Below are positions 16,956 through 23,850 of a DNA stretch of 64,000 nt, in pieces. The notes under the pieces were generated by a model. The model searched no databases and was not told where the DNA came from. It saw only the letters and a program-made list of their open reading frames with translations. A program made the translations under genes and the position numbers. Every line of letters begins with the position of its first letter. Position 1 is the first letter of the stretch. Source of the DNA: Myxococcota bacterium (GTDB lineage Bacteria > Myxococcota_A > UBA9160 > UBA4427); contig JAWKRT010000003.1 of the NCBI GenBank assembly GCA_041389495.1, positions 124,001 through 188,000 on the forward strand, given 5' to 3'.

Positions 16956-17689
16956 GCGGAGTCCTCCTCGGAAGGGGGAGGCGCGGGCGCACGCAGTCCC
17001 TGGGCGACGAGTGTCTGGTTGTGCGCGATCAGACGATCGCGGAAGGAAGCGTCGAGACGATAGCCGAGCGGCTCGCACAGCAGCGGGCCCAGCAGGTACG
17101 GAAACGCGGACGCGCTGGCGACGGTGAGCAGGACCATGGTGGGGTCCAGATCGGCACGCAGCGCCCCGCGCTCGATGGCCGCGGCGATCGCGAGCCGCAC
17201 CGAGCGGAGCGGGCCGTCCGCCAGCATGGCGACGAAGCGCTCGCGCGCCGGGCCGTCGCCGGCCAGGATCTCGCGCGCGATGAATCCGGCGATCCACGGA
17301 TCGGCGGCGAGACCCGTGGCGTGGATGTGGAGGAGCCGATCGAGGAGGTCGTCCTCGTCGTCGCGCCGGGTGAGCTCCGCCTCGACCTCGGCGCTCACGC
17401 GCGCGAACGCGCGCTCGAGCATGGCTTCGTGGAGCCCGCGCCGGTCCCCGAAGTAGTAGGCGATCATTCCCGAGCTCACGCCGGCGCGGTCCGCGATGGC
17501 CCGGATGCCCGCGCTGTCGAGGCGCCCCTCGGAGGCCAGGGCGGCGGCCGCGTCGAGGAGGCGCTCGCGCACGTCGGCGGCGTCGGGCGCCTCGCTCGCC
17601 GACGGGCGCCCGGGGCGGCGCCGCCGCGCGGTCGATCCGGCGGCGGACGCCGGAGGAGAGGGATGGGAGCGCACGCTCGGCGGAGGCAC
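16952..17689 (-). CDS. TetR-family transcriptional repressor of the RND operon
   Basis: A 245-residue regulator. After a basic, Pro-rich N-terminal extension of about 40 residues comes the TetR helix-turn-helix: RERLLDAAAALASEG, then IRAIADRAGVSSGMIAYYFGDRRGL. The C-terminal ligand-binding region resembles the CerR/TetR_C class that assists RND operons. Being first in the operon, it probably represses itself and the pump. The GTG start at 17689 has only AGGCGG immediately upstream and sits 6 nt after TAATTT, so the mRNA may be leaderless; a start further in is possible because the extension is low-complexity. A perfect 20-bp palindrome lies 11 bp upstream. Confidence 0.9.
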   Translation of the reverse strand: MPPPSVRSHPSPPASAAGSTARRRRPGRPSASEAPDAADVRERLLDAAAALASEGRLDSAGIRAIADRAGVSSGMIAYYFGDRRGLHEAMLERAFARVSAEVEAELTRRDDEDDLLDRLLHIHATGLAADPWIAGFIAREILAGDGPARERFVAMLADGPLRSVRLAIAAAIERGALRADLDPTMVLLTVASASAFPYLLGPLLCEPLGYRLDASFRDRLIAHNQTLVAQGLRAPAPPPSEEDSA

Positions 17690-17695
17690 CCGCCT

Positions 17696-17727
17696 AAATT
17701 AATCGATCGATCGATCGATTCAAGGCC
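17696..17727 (-). promoter_or_regulatory. Candidate promoter of the tetR-RND operon, spanning the palindrome
   Basis: On the minus strand TTGAAT (-35-like) is followed by a 16-nt spacer and TAATTT (-10-like), which ends 6 nt before the GTG start at 17689. The spacer is filled by the palindrome, the classic geometry for repression by a TetR dimer blocking polymerase. Confidence 0.4.
17701..17720. promoter_or_regulatory. Perfect 20-bp palindrome, probable TetR operator
   Basis: AATCGATCGATCGATCGATT reads identically on both strands and is built from the tetramer ATCG. It is 50% AT in a region that is otherwise about 80% GC, and lies 11 bp upstream of a TetR-family gene. TetR dimers bind palindromes of this length, so it is the obvious autoregulatory operator. 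Confidence 0.6.
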
Positions 17728-17799
17728 CGGCTCGGGGCGCCTCCCGCCGCGCCCGCGCGCGCCGGGGCTCGGCCCCCCGCGCAGCCCGCCGGAGCGCGC

Positions 17800-18693
17800 T
17801 CACGCGCCCCGGCGCAGCGCCTCGATGCGGTCCTCGAGCGGCGGGTGGCTCGCGAAGAGCGCCGCGAACCCCCGCCCGCCCGCGATGCCGAAGGCGTCGA
17901 GCGAGGCCGGAAGCGGCTGCGGGTCGGCGACCGACCGGAGCCGCTCGAGCGCCGCGATCATGTTCTCGCGGCCGGCGAGCCGCGCGCCTCCGGCGTCGGC
18001 TGCGAACTCGCGGCGGCGCGAGAACCAGCTCACGACGACGCTCGCGAGGATGCCGAACACGACCTGCGCGACCATCGTGGCCGCGAAGTAGCCGATCCCG
18101 AAGCCGCCTCCCTGGCGCTCGTCGTCGCCGCGCAGCAGCACGCGGTCGACCAGGAAGCCGACCACGCGCGACAGGAAGATCACGAACGTGTTCACGACGC
18201 CCTGGATGAGCGTCAGCGTCACCATGTCACCGTTCGCGACGTGGGCGATCTCGTGGCCGAGGACGGCGTCGATCTCCTCGTCGCGCATCGAGCGCAAGAG
18301 GCCCGTGCTGACGGCGACGAGTGCCGAGTCGCGCCGCGCGCCGGTCGCGAAGGCGTTCGGCTGCGGCGACTCGAAGATCGCGACCTCCGGCATCCCGATG
18401 CCCGCGGCCTGGGCGTGGCGGGACACGGCGTTCACGAGCCACTGCTCGCGCGCGTTGCGCGGCGACTCGATCACCACGGCGCCCACCCCGCGCTTCGCCA
18501 TCGTCTTCGACAGCAGCAGCGAGACGAACGAGCCGGCCATGCCGAAGACGGCGGAGTAGACGAGCAGGGCCTGGTAGTTCAGGTCGACGCCGTTCGCGTG
18601 CAGGATCGATTCGACGCCGATCAGCCGCAGCGTGATGCTCGCGACGAGCAGCACGGCGACGTTGGTCAGGACGAAGAAGAAGACGCGCTTCAT
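17800..18693 (-). CDS. htpX: Membrane zinc metalloprotease HtpX
   Basis: A 297-residue M48-family inner-membrane protease that degrades damaged membrane proteins under envelope stress, working alongside FtsH. Two N-terminal hydrophobic helices (about 3-25 and 40-62) precede the zinc site HEIAH (His147, Glu148, His151); the third ligand Glu is in RRREFAADAGG. Further hydrophobic segments lie between, giving the usual topology. The length matches E. coli HtpX (293). GAGGAG lies 11 nt before the ATG. It sits upstream of the tetR-RND operon on the same strand but is separated by the operator region, so separate control is likely. Confidence 0.95.
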   Translation of the reverse strand: MKRVFFFVLTNVAVLLVASITLRLIGVESILHANGVDLNYQALLVYSAVFGMAGSFVSLLLSKTMAKRGVGAVVIESPRNAREQWLVNAVSRHAQAAGIGMPEVAIFESPQPNAFATGARRDSALVAVSTGLLRSMRDEEIDAVLGHEIAHVANGDMVTLTLIQGVVNTFVIFLSRVVGFLVDRVLLRGDDERQGGGFGIGYFAATMVAQVVFGILASVVVSWFSRRREFAADAGGARLAGRENMIAALERLRSVADPQPLPASLDAFGIAGGRGFAALFASHPPLEDRIEALRRGA

Positions 18694-18783
18694 GGGACGA
18701 CGATCTCCTCGGGGCGGGGCGCGGGCCCGTGCGGTCGCTGCGACACCGGTCCGTGCGAGCGGGTTCGCCGAGCCGGGCGAGTG

Positions 18784-19116
18784 CTAGGCGACGTTGAAGC
18801 TCTCCCCGCAGCCGCAGGTCGTCTGCGCGCGCGGGTTCTCGATCTTGAAGCCGCTCTCGTTGAGGTCGTCGACGAAGTCGACGGTCGTGCCCTCCAGGTG
18901 GCCCGCGCTCTCGCGGTCGACCACGACGCGCAGGCCGTGCTGCTCGCTCTGCTCGTCGTTCGCGCCGATCGCGCCGTCGAAGACGAGCTCGTAGCGCATG
19001 CCGCTGCACCCCCCGTCGACGACGCGGACGCGGAGGGCGTCCCCCGGGCTCGGGCTCTTCGCGAGCAGGGCGATGGCCTTGGCCGCGGCGGCGGGCGTGA
19101 TCGAGACGACGGGCAC
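18784..19116 (-). CDS. erpA: A-type iron-sulfur carrier (ErpA/IscA family)
   Basis: A 110-residue A-type carrier that accepts Fe-S clusters from scaffold proteins and delivers them to apo-enzymes. The three ligand cysteines are present: Cys37 in DGGCSGM, Cys101 and Cys103 in TTCGCGESF. Length fits ErpA (114) and IscA (107); telling them apart needs a tree, so the symbol is tentative. GTG start with GGGAGGAG 6 nt upstream. It is divergent from moaA, whose product carries two 4Fe-4S clusters, a sensible pairing though possibly coincidental. Confidence 0.9.
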   Translation of the reverse strand: MPVVSITPAAAAKAIALLAKSPSPGDALRVRVVDGGCSGMRYELVFDGAIGANDEQSEQHGLRVVVDRESAGHLEGTTVDFVDDLNESGFKIENPRAQTTCGCGESFNVA

Positions 19117-19152
19117 GCTGGACTCCTCCCGGGCGCGTTCGCGCGTCGCCGG

Positions 19153-19180
19153 AGACTAGACTCGGCCCCTGCGCGGTCAA
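19153..19180 (-). promoter_or_regulatory. Candidate promoter of the erpA/iscA-type gene
   Basis: TTGACC (19175-19180, minus strand) and TAGTCT (19153-19158) are separated by 16 nt, about 36 nt before the start codon. TTGACC matches five of six -35 positions. This is one of the better-looking promoters in the window. Confidence 0.4.
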
Positions 19181-19210
19181 CCCGGCGCGCAGGCGGGGCG
19201 TCGCGCCTGC

Positions 19211-19216
19211 TAGGCT
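19211..19216 (+). promoter_or_regulatory. Candidate -10 hexamer TAGGCT for moaA
   Basis: TAGGCT lies 37 nt before the moaA start. No -35 is evident. No molybdenum-cofactor riboswitch fold can be recognised in the short leader. Confidence 0.2.
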
Positions 19217-19253
19217 GCCCGGGCGCGGCACCGCCCGGCCGCGCGCGCAGCCG

Positions 19254-20324
19254 ATGATGGACGACACCCTCCACGCTCAGCCCTCTTCTCCGCGACCGGC
19301 TCCGCGCGCGGCGCGCGACACGCGCGGCCGCGCGCTCCGCGACCTGCGCATCTCCGTGACGGACCGCTGCAACTTCCGCTGCCCCTACTGCATGCCGGCC
19401 GAGGTCTTCGGCGACGCCTACGCCTTCCTGCCGCGCCGCGAGATCCTCACGTTCGAGGAGATCGAGCGGGTCGTGCGGGCCTTCGTCGCGCAGGGCGTCT
19501 CGAAGCTCCGCATCACCGGCGGCGAGCCGCTGCTGCGCCAGGACCTCCCCGACCTCGTGGCACGCCTCGCGCGCCTCCCCGGCGTCGAGGACATCGCGCT
19601 CACGACGAACGGGACGCTGCTGCCGCGCCTCGCGGCTCCGCTCGCCCGCGCGGGCCTGCGGCGCGTGACGGTCAGCCTCGACGCGCTCGACGACGCGACG
19701 TTCCGGCGCATGAACGGCGACCGTCTCTCGGTCGAGCGCGTGCTCGAGGGCATCGAGGCCGCCGAGCGCGCCGGCCTCGCGCCCATCAAGGTGAACGCGG
19801 TCGTGCAGCGCGGCGTGAACGACGACGGCATCGTCGCGCTCGCGCGGCACTTCCGCGGGACGGGCCACATCCTGCGGTTCATCGAGTACATGGACGTCGG
19901 CACGCGCAACGCCTGGGATCGGGACCAGGTCGTCTCGGTGCGCGAGATCGTCGAGCGGCTCGACGCCGCATTCGGGCTCGAGGCGCTCGATGCGAACTAC
20001 GACGGCGAGGTCGCGCGCCGCTGGCGCTACCGCGACGGCGCGGGCGAGATCGGCGTCATCGCCTCGGTCACGCAGCCCTTCTGCGGCGGCTGCACGCGCG
20101 CCCGCCTCACGACGGACGGGAAGCTCGTCACGTGCCTGTTCGGGACGGCGGGTGCCGACCTCCGCGCGCTCCTGCGCGGCGGCGCGAGCGACGCCGCGCT
20201 CGAGGAGCGCATCGCGCGCGTCTGGACGGCGCGCGCCGACGCCTACTCCGAGCACCGCGCCCACGCCGCGCCGGGGCCGCGCTCGCCGCGCGAGCGCATC
20301 GAGATGTACCAGGTCGGAGGCTAG
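19254..20324 (+). CDS. moaA: GTP 3',8-cyclase MoaA (molybdenum cofactor biosynthesis)
   Basis: A 356-residue radical SAM enzyme for the first step of molybdopterin synthesis, turning GTP into 3',8-cyclo-GTP. The N-terminal cluster motif is Cys39, Cys43, Cys46 (CNFRCPYC) and the C-terminal GTP-binding cluster is Cys277, Cys280, Cys294 (CGGC and a Cys 14 residues later). ITGGEPLLR gives the SAM-binding glycines, and the protein ends in the essential Gly-Gly. ATGs at 19254 and 19257 are both possible; no strong Shine-Dalgarno is seen. No other moa/moe genes are nearby. The stop TAG shares CTAG with the convergent nitroreductase gene. Confidence 0.95.
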   Translation: MMDDTLHAQPSSPRPAPRAARDTRGRALRDLRISVTDRCNFRCPYCMPAEVFGDAYAFLPRREILTFEEIERVVRAFVAQGVSKLRITGGEPLLRQDLPDLVARLARLPGVEDIALTTNGTLLPRLAAPLARAGLRRVTVSLDALDDATFRRMNGDRLSVERVLEGIEAAERAGLAPIKVNAVVQRGVNDDGIVALARHFRGTGHILRFIEYMDVGTRNAWDRDQVVSVREIVERLDAAFGLEALDANYDGEVARRWRYRDGAGEIGVIASVTQPFCGGCTRARLTTDGKLVTCLFGTAGADLRALLRGGASDAALEERIARVWTARADAYSEHRAHAAPGPRSPRERIEMYQVGG

Positions 20325-20965
20325 GCGCCCGACATCCCGTTCCAGCCGACGACGTCGGCCGCGGCCTTGCGGTGGGCCGGCTTGAAGTCGGTCCCGATCG
20401 TGTAGGCGACGGGGAAGAGGCCGACCTGCGTGAAGCGGTCGTGCGGGATGTCGAGCAGCTCGGCCATCTCGCGCTCGCGCCAGAGGTGGCCGGTCGTCCA
20501 CGCGCTGCCGAGGCCGCGCGCGCGCAGCGCGAGCATGAAGCTCCAGACCGACTGCAGGATCGAGCCCCACAGGCTCGCCTGGTAGAACGTGTTGGCGCCC
20601 TCGGTGCGGCCGGCGAAGAGCGGCAGCAGCAGCGCGGGGCAGCGGTGGAAGTTCTCGCGCAGGTAGGCCGTCGACGACTCGATGCGGTCCGCTCCCGGCA
20701 CGTGCGCGCCGGCGTAGCCCGCGTCGCCGAAGGTCGCGATGAAGTCGTCGAGGCCGCCGTTGTAGATCTCCGCGGCGCGCGCGACGAGCGCGGGGTCGTC
20801 GATCACGATCCACCGCCAGTTGTTCATGTTGCCGCCGTTCGGCGCCTGGAAGGCGATCTCGAGGCACTCCGCGACGAGCTCGCGCGGCACCTTGCGGTCG
20901 AAGTCGAGCCGCTTGCGCACGGTGCGCGTCGTCGTGAGCAGCTCGTCGGGCGTGAGGTCGAGCAC
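20321..20965 (-). CDS. Nitroreductase-family flavoprotein
   Basis: A 214-residue FMN-dependent oxidoreductase of the NfsB/FRP-like superfamily. The N-terminal FMN-phosphate motif is TRTVRKRLDF, followed by APNGGNMNNWRWIVI, the usual flavin contact, and the C-terminal GLFPVAYTIGTDF strand. Such proteins reduce nitro groups, quinones or other electron-poor compounds with NAD(P)H; the physiological substrate is unknown. GTG start with GGAG 5 nt upstream. It is the last gene of a same-strand series xth, ACAD-type kinase, nitroreductase with short gaps, probably one operon. The stop shares CTAG with moaA. Confidence 0.9.
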   Translation of the reverse strand: MLDLTPDELLTTTRTVRKRLDFDRKVPRELVAECLEIAFQAPNGGNMNNWRWIVIDDPALVARAAEIYNGGLDDFIATFGDAGYAGAHVPGADRIESSTAYLRENFHRCPALLLPLFAGRTEGANTFYQASLWGSILQSVWSFMLALRARGLGSAWTTGHLWREREMAELLDIPHDRFTQVGLFPVAYTIGTDFKPAHRKAAADVVGWNGMSGA

Positions 20966-20980
20966 GAGGTCTCCTTCGCT

Positions 20981-20996
20981 GTCGTCGTCGTCGTCG
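20981..20996. repeat. GTC trinucleotide microsatellite
   Basis: Five tandem GTC units plus one base in the 40-bp spacer between the kinase gene and the nitroreductase gene. Such tracts can slip and change spacing before a Shine-Dalgarno. Confidence 0.6.
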
Positions 20997-21005
20997 GCTC
21001 GCCGG

Positions 21006-22076
21006 TCAGGCGCCGAGCCGCCGCGCGAGCGCGAGCGCCGACTCCGCCAGCGGCGCGGCGAGCCGGCCCACTTCGGAAGCGCCTTCGCCCGCCGCCGTGC
21101 CGGCGAGCGCGCGCCCGGCGATGCCGCGCATGATGCCCGCGCTCCGGAACAGATGGAAGGCGAGGTAGAAGTCGAGATGCGCGATGCCGCTGCGGCCGGT
21201 GAGCTCGCAGTAGCGCGCGACGTACTCGTCCGCCGTCGGGATGCCGCGCTCGCGCAGGTCCGCGTCGGTGAGGGCGAGGAAGGCGCTGTTCGGAGAGAGG
21301 CGCTGCGACAAGTGATAGGTGAGGTCGGCGAGCGGGTGCCCGATCGTCGACAGCTCCCAGTCGAGGATCGCGGCGATGCGCGGCTCGGTCGGGTGCACGA
21401 GCATGTTGTTGAGCCCGTAGTCGCCGTGCACGATGCTCGTCGCGTCGTCGGCGGGGATGTTCTCGGGGAGCCACTCGATCAGCCGCTCCATCGCCGGAAT
21501 CGGCGGGAGCTGGCTCGCGGACGCGTACTGCTTCGTCCACACGCGGATCTGCCGCGCGTAGTAGCTGCCGGGTTTGCCGTAGTCGCCGAGCCCGATCGCC
21601 TCGGGGTCGATCGCGTGGAGGCGCGCGAGCGTCGCGATCTTCGAGTCGTAGATCGCCGCGCGCTCGGCGGGCGTCTGCGCCGGCAGCTGCTGGTCGGCGA
21701 GGATGCGACCGGGGACGAGGTCCATCACGTAGAACATCGTGCCGATCACGCTCTCGTCGGTGCACAGGATGCGCGTGCGCGGCACGGGGAAGTCGGTCGT
21801 GCCGAGCGCGGAGAGCACGCGGAACTCGCGGTCGACGGCGTGCGCCGACGCGACGAGCTGGCCCGGCGGCTTGCGCCGCAGCACCCACTGCGAGCGGCCG
21901 TCGCTCAGGTGGTAGGTCGGGTTCGACTGCCCGCCGCGGAACTGGCGGACGACGAGCGGGCCGGCGAGCGCGCCCATCTCGGCCGCGTGGTCGCGCAGAA
22001 AGGCCTCGAGCGCGCGCGCGTCGAAGCGGTGCGCCTCCTCGACCTCCTTGATCCCCGTCGCGATCTGGAATGCCAC
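21006..22076 (-). CDS. ACAD10/11-type APH-fold kinase (probable hydroxyacyl-CoA kinase)
   Basis: A 356-residue aminoglycoside-phosphotransferase-fold protein of the class fused to, or paired with, acyl-CoA dehydrogenases. Visible: FRGGQSNPTYHL nucleotide loop (about 46-57), VLRRKPPG with the ATP-binding basic residues, VDREFRVLSAL, IGTMFYVMDLVPGRI, IPAMERLIEWLP, catalytic loop HGDYGLNN (217-224, Asp219) and Mg site LDWELSTIGHPLADL (Asp239). It resembles the kinase domains of vertebrate ACAD10/ACAD11 and Pseudomonas LvaA, which phosphorylate 4-hydroxyacyl-CoA. A matching dehydrogenase is encoded at 36008-37312. GTG start with an AGGA-type Shine-Dalgarno. It probably lies in an operon with xth upstream and the nitroreductase downstream. 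Confidence 0.88.
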   Translation of the reverse strand: MAFQIATGIKEVEEAHRFDARALEAFLRDHAAEMGALAGPLVVRQFRGGQSNPTYHLSDGRSQWVLRRKPPGQLVASAHAVDREFRVLSALGTTDFPVPRTRILCTDESVIGTMFYVMDLVPGRILADQQLPAQTPAERAAIYDSKIATLARLHAIDPEAIGLGDYGKPGSYYARQIRVWTKQYASASQLPPIPAMERLIEWLPENIPADDATSIVHGDYGLNNMLVHPTEPRIAAILDWELSTIGHPLADLTYHLSQRLSPNSAFLALTDADLRERGIPTADEYVARYCELTGRSGIAHLDFYLAFHLFRSAGIMRGIAGRALAGTAAGEGASEVGRLAAPLAESALALARRLGA

Positions 22077-22118
22077 TCTCCGTCCTTCTCCCTGCGTGCG
22101 CGCGCCGCGGCGCCGCGT

Positions 22119-22892
22119 TCAGTCGATGTCGGCGATCACGGGAGCGTGGTCGGAGGCCGTGAGCCCGTCGAGCTTCTTGCGGTAGTCGCGGTCGATCCAC
22201 GCGGCGCGCAGCCGGTCGCGCACGGGCGCGGTCGCGAGCACGAGGTCGATCCGCAGGCCGTGGCCGCGGTGGAAGGAGCCGCCGCGATAGTCCCACCACG
22301 AGTATTCGCGCGCCTCCGGGTGCGCGTGGCGGAACAGGTCGGTGAGCCCGAGGTCGACGAGCCGCGCCATGCGCGCGCGCTCGGCCGGCGTGTGGAAGAT
22401 GGACTCGTCGTCGTCGGCGCCGTGCCAGGTGTCGAGCGCCGCGGGAACGATGTTGAAGTCGCCGCACAGCACGGCGGCGTCGCCCTCCGCGTGCTGCGCG
22501 CGCCAGTGTGCGGCGAGCGCGTCGAACCACTCGAGCTTGCGCGCGAAGTCGTCGTGCTCGACGTGCTTGCCGTTCGGGCAGTAGACGGTCGTGAACGAGA
22601 TGCCGCCGACGCGCGCGCCGAGCAGCCGGGCGCCGAAGCCCTCCTGCCCGGCGAGTCCGGTGTGCAGGAGCTCCGCCGGCTCGCGCGAGAGGACGGCGAC
22701 GCCGTTCCAGCTCTTCTGCCCGTGCGCGAGCGCGCGGTAGCCGAGCTCCTCGAACGCGTCGTGCGGGAACTGCTCGTCGGTGAGCTTGAGCTCCTGGAGC
22801 CCGACGACGTCCGGCGCGCGATCGGCGAGCCAGCGGCGCACGAGGTCGAGCCGCGCGCGCAGTCCGTTCACGTTCCAGGTCGCGAGGCGCAT
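22119..22892 (-). CDS. xth: Exodeoxyribonuclease III
   Basis: A 257-residue Mg-dependent AP endonuclease/3'-5' exonuclease for base-excision repair. Family motifs: TWNVNGLRAR, LQELKL with the metal Glu, a catalytic Tyr/His region (FTTVYCPNGK), CGDFNIVP, RIDLVLAT and the terminal SDHAPV with the catalytic His. Length matches XthA (268). A TAGCCT hexamer ends 8 nt before the ATG with only AGGCGG in between, so it may be leaderless. First gene of the likely xth, kinase, nitroreductase operon, divergent from msrA; both divergent genes are damage-repair functions. Confidence 0.93.
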   Translation of the reverse strand: MRLATWNVNGLRARLDLVRRWLADRAPDVVGLQELKLTDEQFPHDAFEELGYRALAHGQKSWNGVAVLSREPAELLHTGLAGQEGFGARLLGARVGGISFTTVYCPNGKHVEHDDFARKLEWFDALAAHWRAQHAEGDAAVLCGDFNIVPAALDTWHGADDDESIFHTPAERARMARLVDLGLTDLFRHAHPEAREYSWWDYRGGSFHRGHGLRIDLVLATAPVRDRLRAAWIDRDYRKKLDGLTASDHAPVIADID

Positions 22893-22900
22893 GACCGCCT

Positions 22901-22906
22901 AGGCTA
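22901..22906 (-). promoter_or_regulatory. Candidate -10 hexamer TAGCCT, near-leaderless promoter of xth
   Basis: TAGCCT on the minus strand with 8 nt to the ATG at 22892. The intervening AGGCGG could serve as a weak Shine-Dalgarno but leaves only 2 nt spacing. Confidence 0.28.
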
Positions 22907-22915
22907 CCCCCCCGG

Positions 22916-22921
22916 TATCCT
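22916..22921 (+). promoter_or_regulatory. Candidate -10 hexamer TATCCT upstream of msrA
   Basis: TATCCT within the recurring 10-mer TATCCTCGCG (22916-22925), 152 nt before the msrA start. The long leader would include the 24-bp tandem repeats. Confidence 0.25.
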
Positions 22922-22984
22922 CGCGGGCCACGCCTTCATCGGAGCGCGCGCCGCGCGCGCGAGAGGGCGGGCCGGGCGAGAATC

Positions 22985-23056
22985 GCGCGGAGACACGCGC
23001 GGAGGCTGGCGCGGAGACACGCGCTGAGGCACGTGCGGAGGCTGGCGCGAGGCGCG
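22985..23056. repeat. Imperfect 24-bp tandem repeat, three units
   Basis: Units start at 22985, 23009 and 23033. The first two are nearly identical (GCGCGGAGACACGCGC core); the third is diverged. They lie in the non-coding gap between divergent xth and msrA, upstream of the msrA Shine-Dalgarno. Slippage or a regulatory site are both possible. Confidence 0.6.
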
Positions 23057-23073
23057 AACGCAGGAGGACGGCG

Positions 23074-23826
23074 ATGGGCGGCGGGGACGGCTTCGGCTCG
23101 GGTGGGTTCGGATCGGGCGGCGCGGGACCGGATGCGCCGGGCGGCCTCGCGATGCGCATCGGGTCGGCCTTCGGGCTCGGTCGCCGCGTCGACAAGTCGA
23201 GGCTGCCCGCTCCCGAGGAGGCGCTGCCCGGGCGCGGCGAGCGCATGCCGGTCGCCGCGCGGCACGCGGTGCTCGGGACGCCGATGGAGCCCGCCGTCGA
23301 GGGCGATCTCGCGCTCGCGATGTTCGGGCTCGGCTGCTTCTGGGGCGCCGAGCGCCGCTTCTGGCAGGCGCCGGGCGTCGTGGCGACGGCCGTCGGCTAC
23401 GCCGGCGGCGCGACGCCGAACCCGCTCTACGAGGAGGTGTGCTCGGGCCGCACCGGGCACAACGAGGTCGTGCGCGTCGTGTTCGACGGCGCGAAGACGA
23501 GCTACGAGGAGCTGCTCGCCGTCTTCTGGGAGTCGCACGACCCGACGCAGGGCATGCGGCAGGGGAACGACGTCGGAACGCAGTACCGCTCGGGCATCTA
23601 CGTGTACTCGGACGCGCAGCGCGCCACGGCCGAGCGCTCGCGCGACGCCTACGCGCGCGTGCTCGCGAGCGCCGGTCGGCCCGCGATCACGACCGAGATC
23701 GTCGACGCGCCGCCGTTCTACTTCGCCGAGGACTACCACCAGCAGTACCTGCACAAGAACCCGGGCGGCTACTGCGGGCTCGGCGGGACCGGCGTGCCGT
23801 TCCCGGGCTGCGGGCCGGCTCGTTAG
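23074..23826 (+). CDS. msrA: Peptide-methionine (S)-S-oxide reductase MsrA
   Basis: A 250-residue enzyme that reduces methionine S-sulfoxide in oxidised proteins. The catalytic motif GLGCFWGAERRFW carries the nucleophilic Cys near residue 87, followed by VGYAGG and YFAEDYHQQYL, ending in GGYCGLGGTGVPFPGC with recycling cysteines. The first 75 or so residues are an unusual extension whose beginning is nearly all Gly, Ser, Asp and Phe (MGGGDGFGSGGFGSGG). The start at 23074 is favoured by AGGAGG 6 nt upstream; internal ATGs at 23152 and 23245 would give a more normal length. There is no clear signal peptide. Confidence 0.92.
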   Translation: MGGGDGFGSGGFGSGGAGPDAPGGLAMRIGSAFGLGRRVDKSRLPAPEEALPGRGERMPVAARHAVLGTPMEPAVEGDLALAMFGLGCFWGAERRFWQAPGVVATAVGYAGGATPNPLYEEVCSGRTGHNEVVRVVFDGAKTSYEELLAVFWESHDPTQGMRQGNDVGTQYRSGIYVYSDAQRATAERSRDAYARVLASAGRPAITTEIVDAPPFYFAEDYHQQYLHKNPGGYCGLGGTGVPFPGCGPAR

Positions 23827-23850
23827 GCGCGGCGCGCCGCGGGCGCGCCG

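Noticed and set aside
17701..17720. ATCG repeats read as a CRISPR or microsatellite
   Set aside because: There are only about four units with no spacers, and the perfect dyad symmetry and position before tetR fit an operator better.
17728..17799. GC-rich hairpins after htpX as a rho-independent terminator
   Set aside because: Short GGGGC...GCCCC pairings exist but no T tract follows on the minus strand, and similar pairings arise by chance throughout this DNA.
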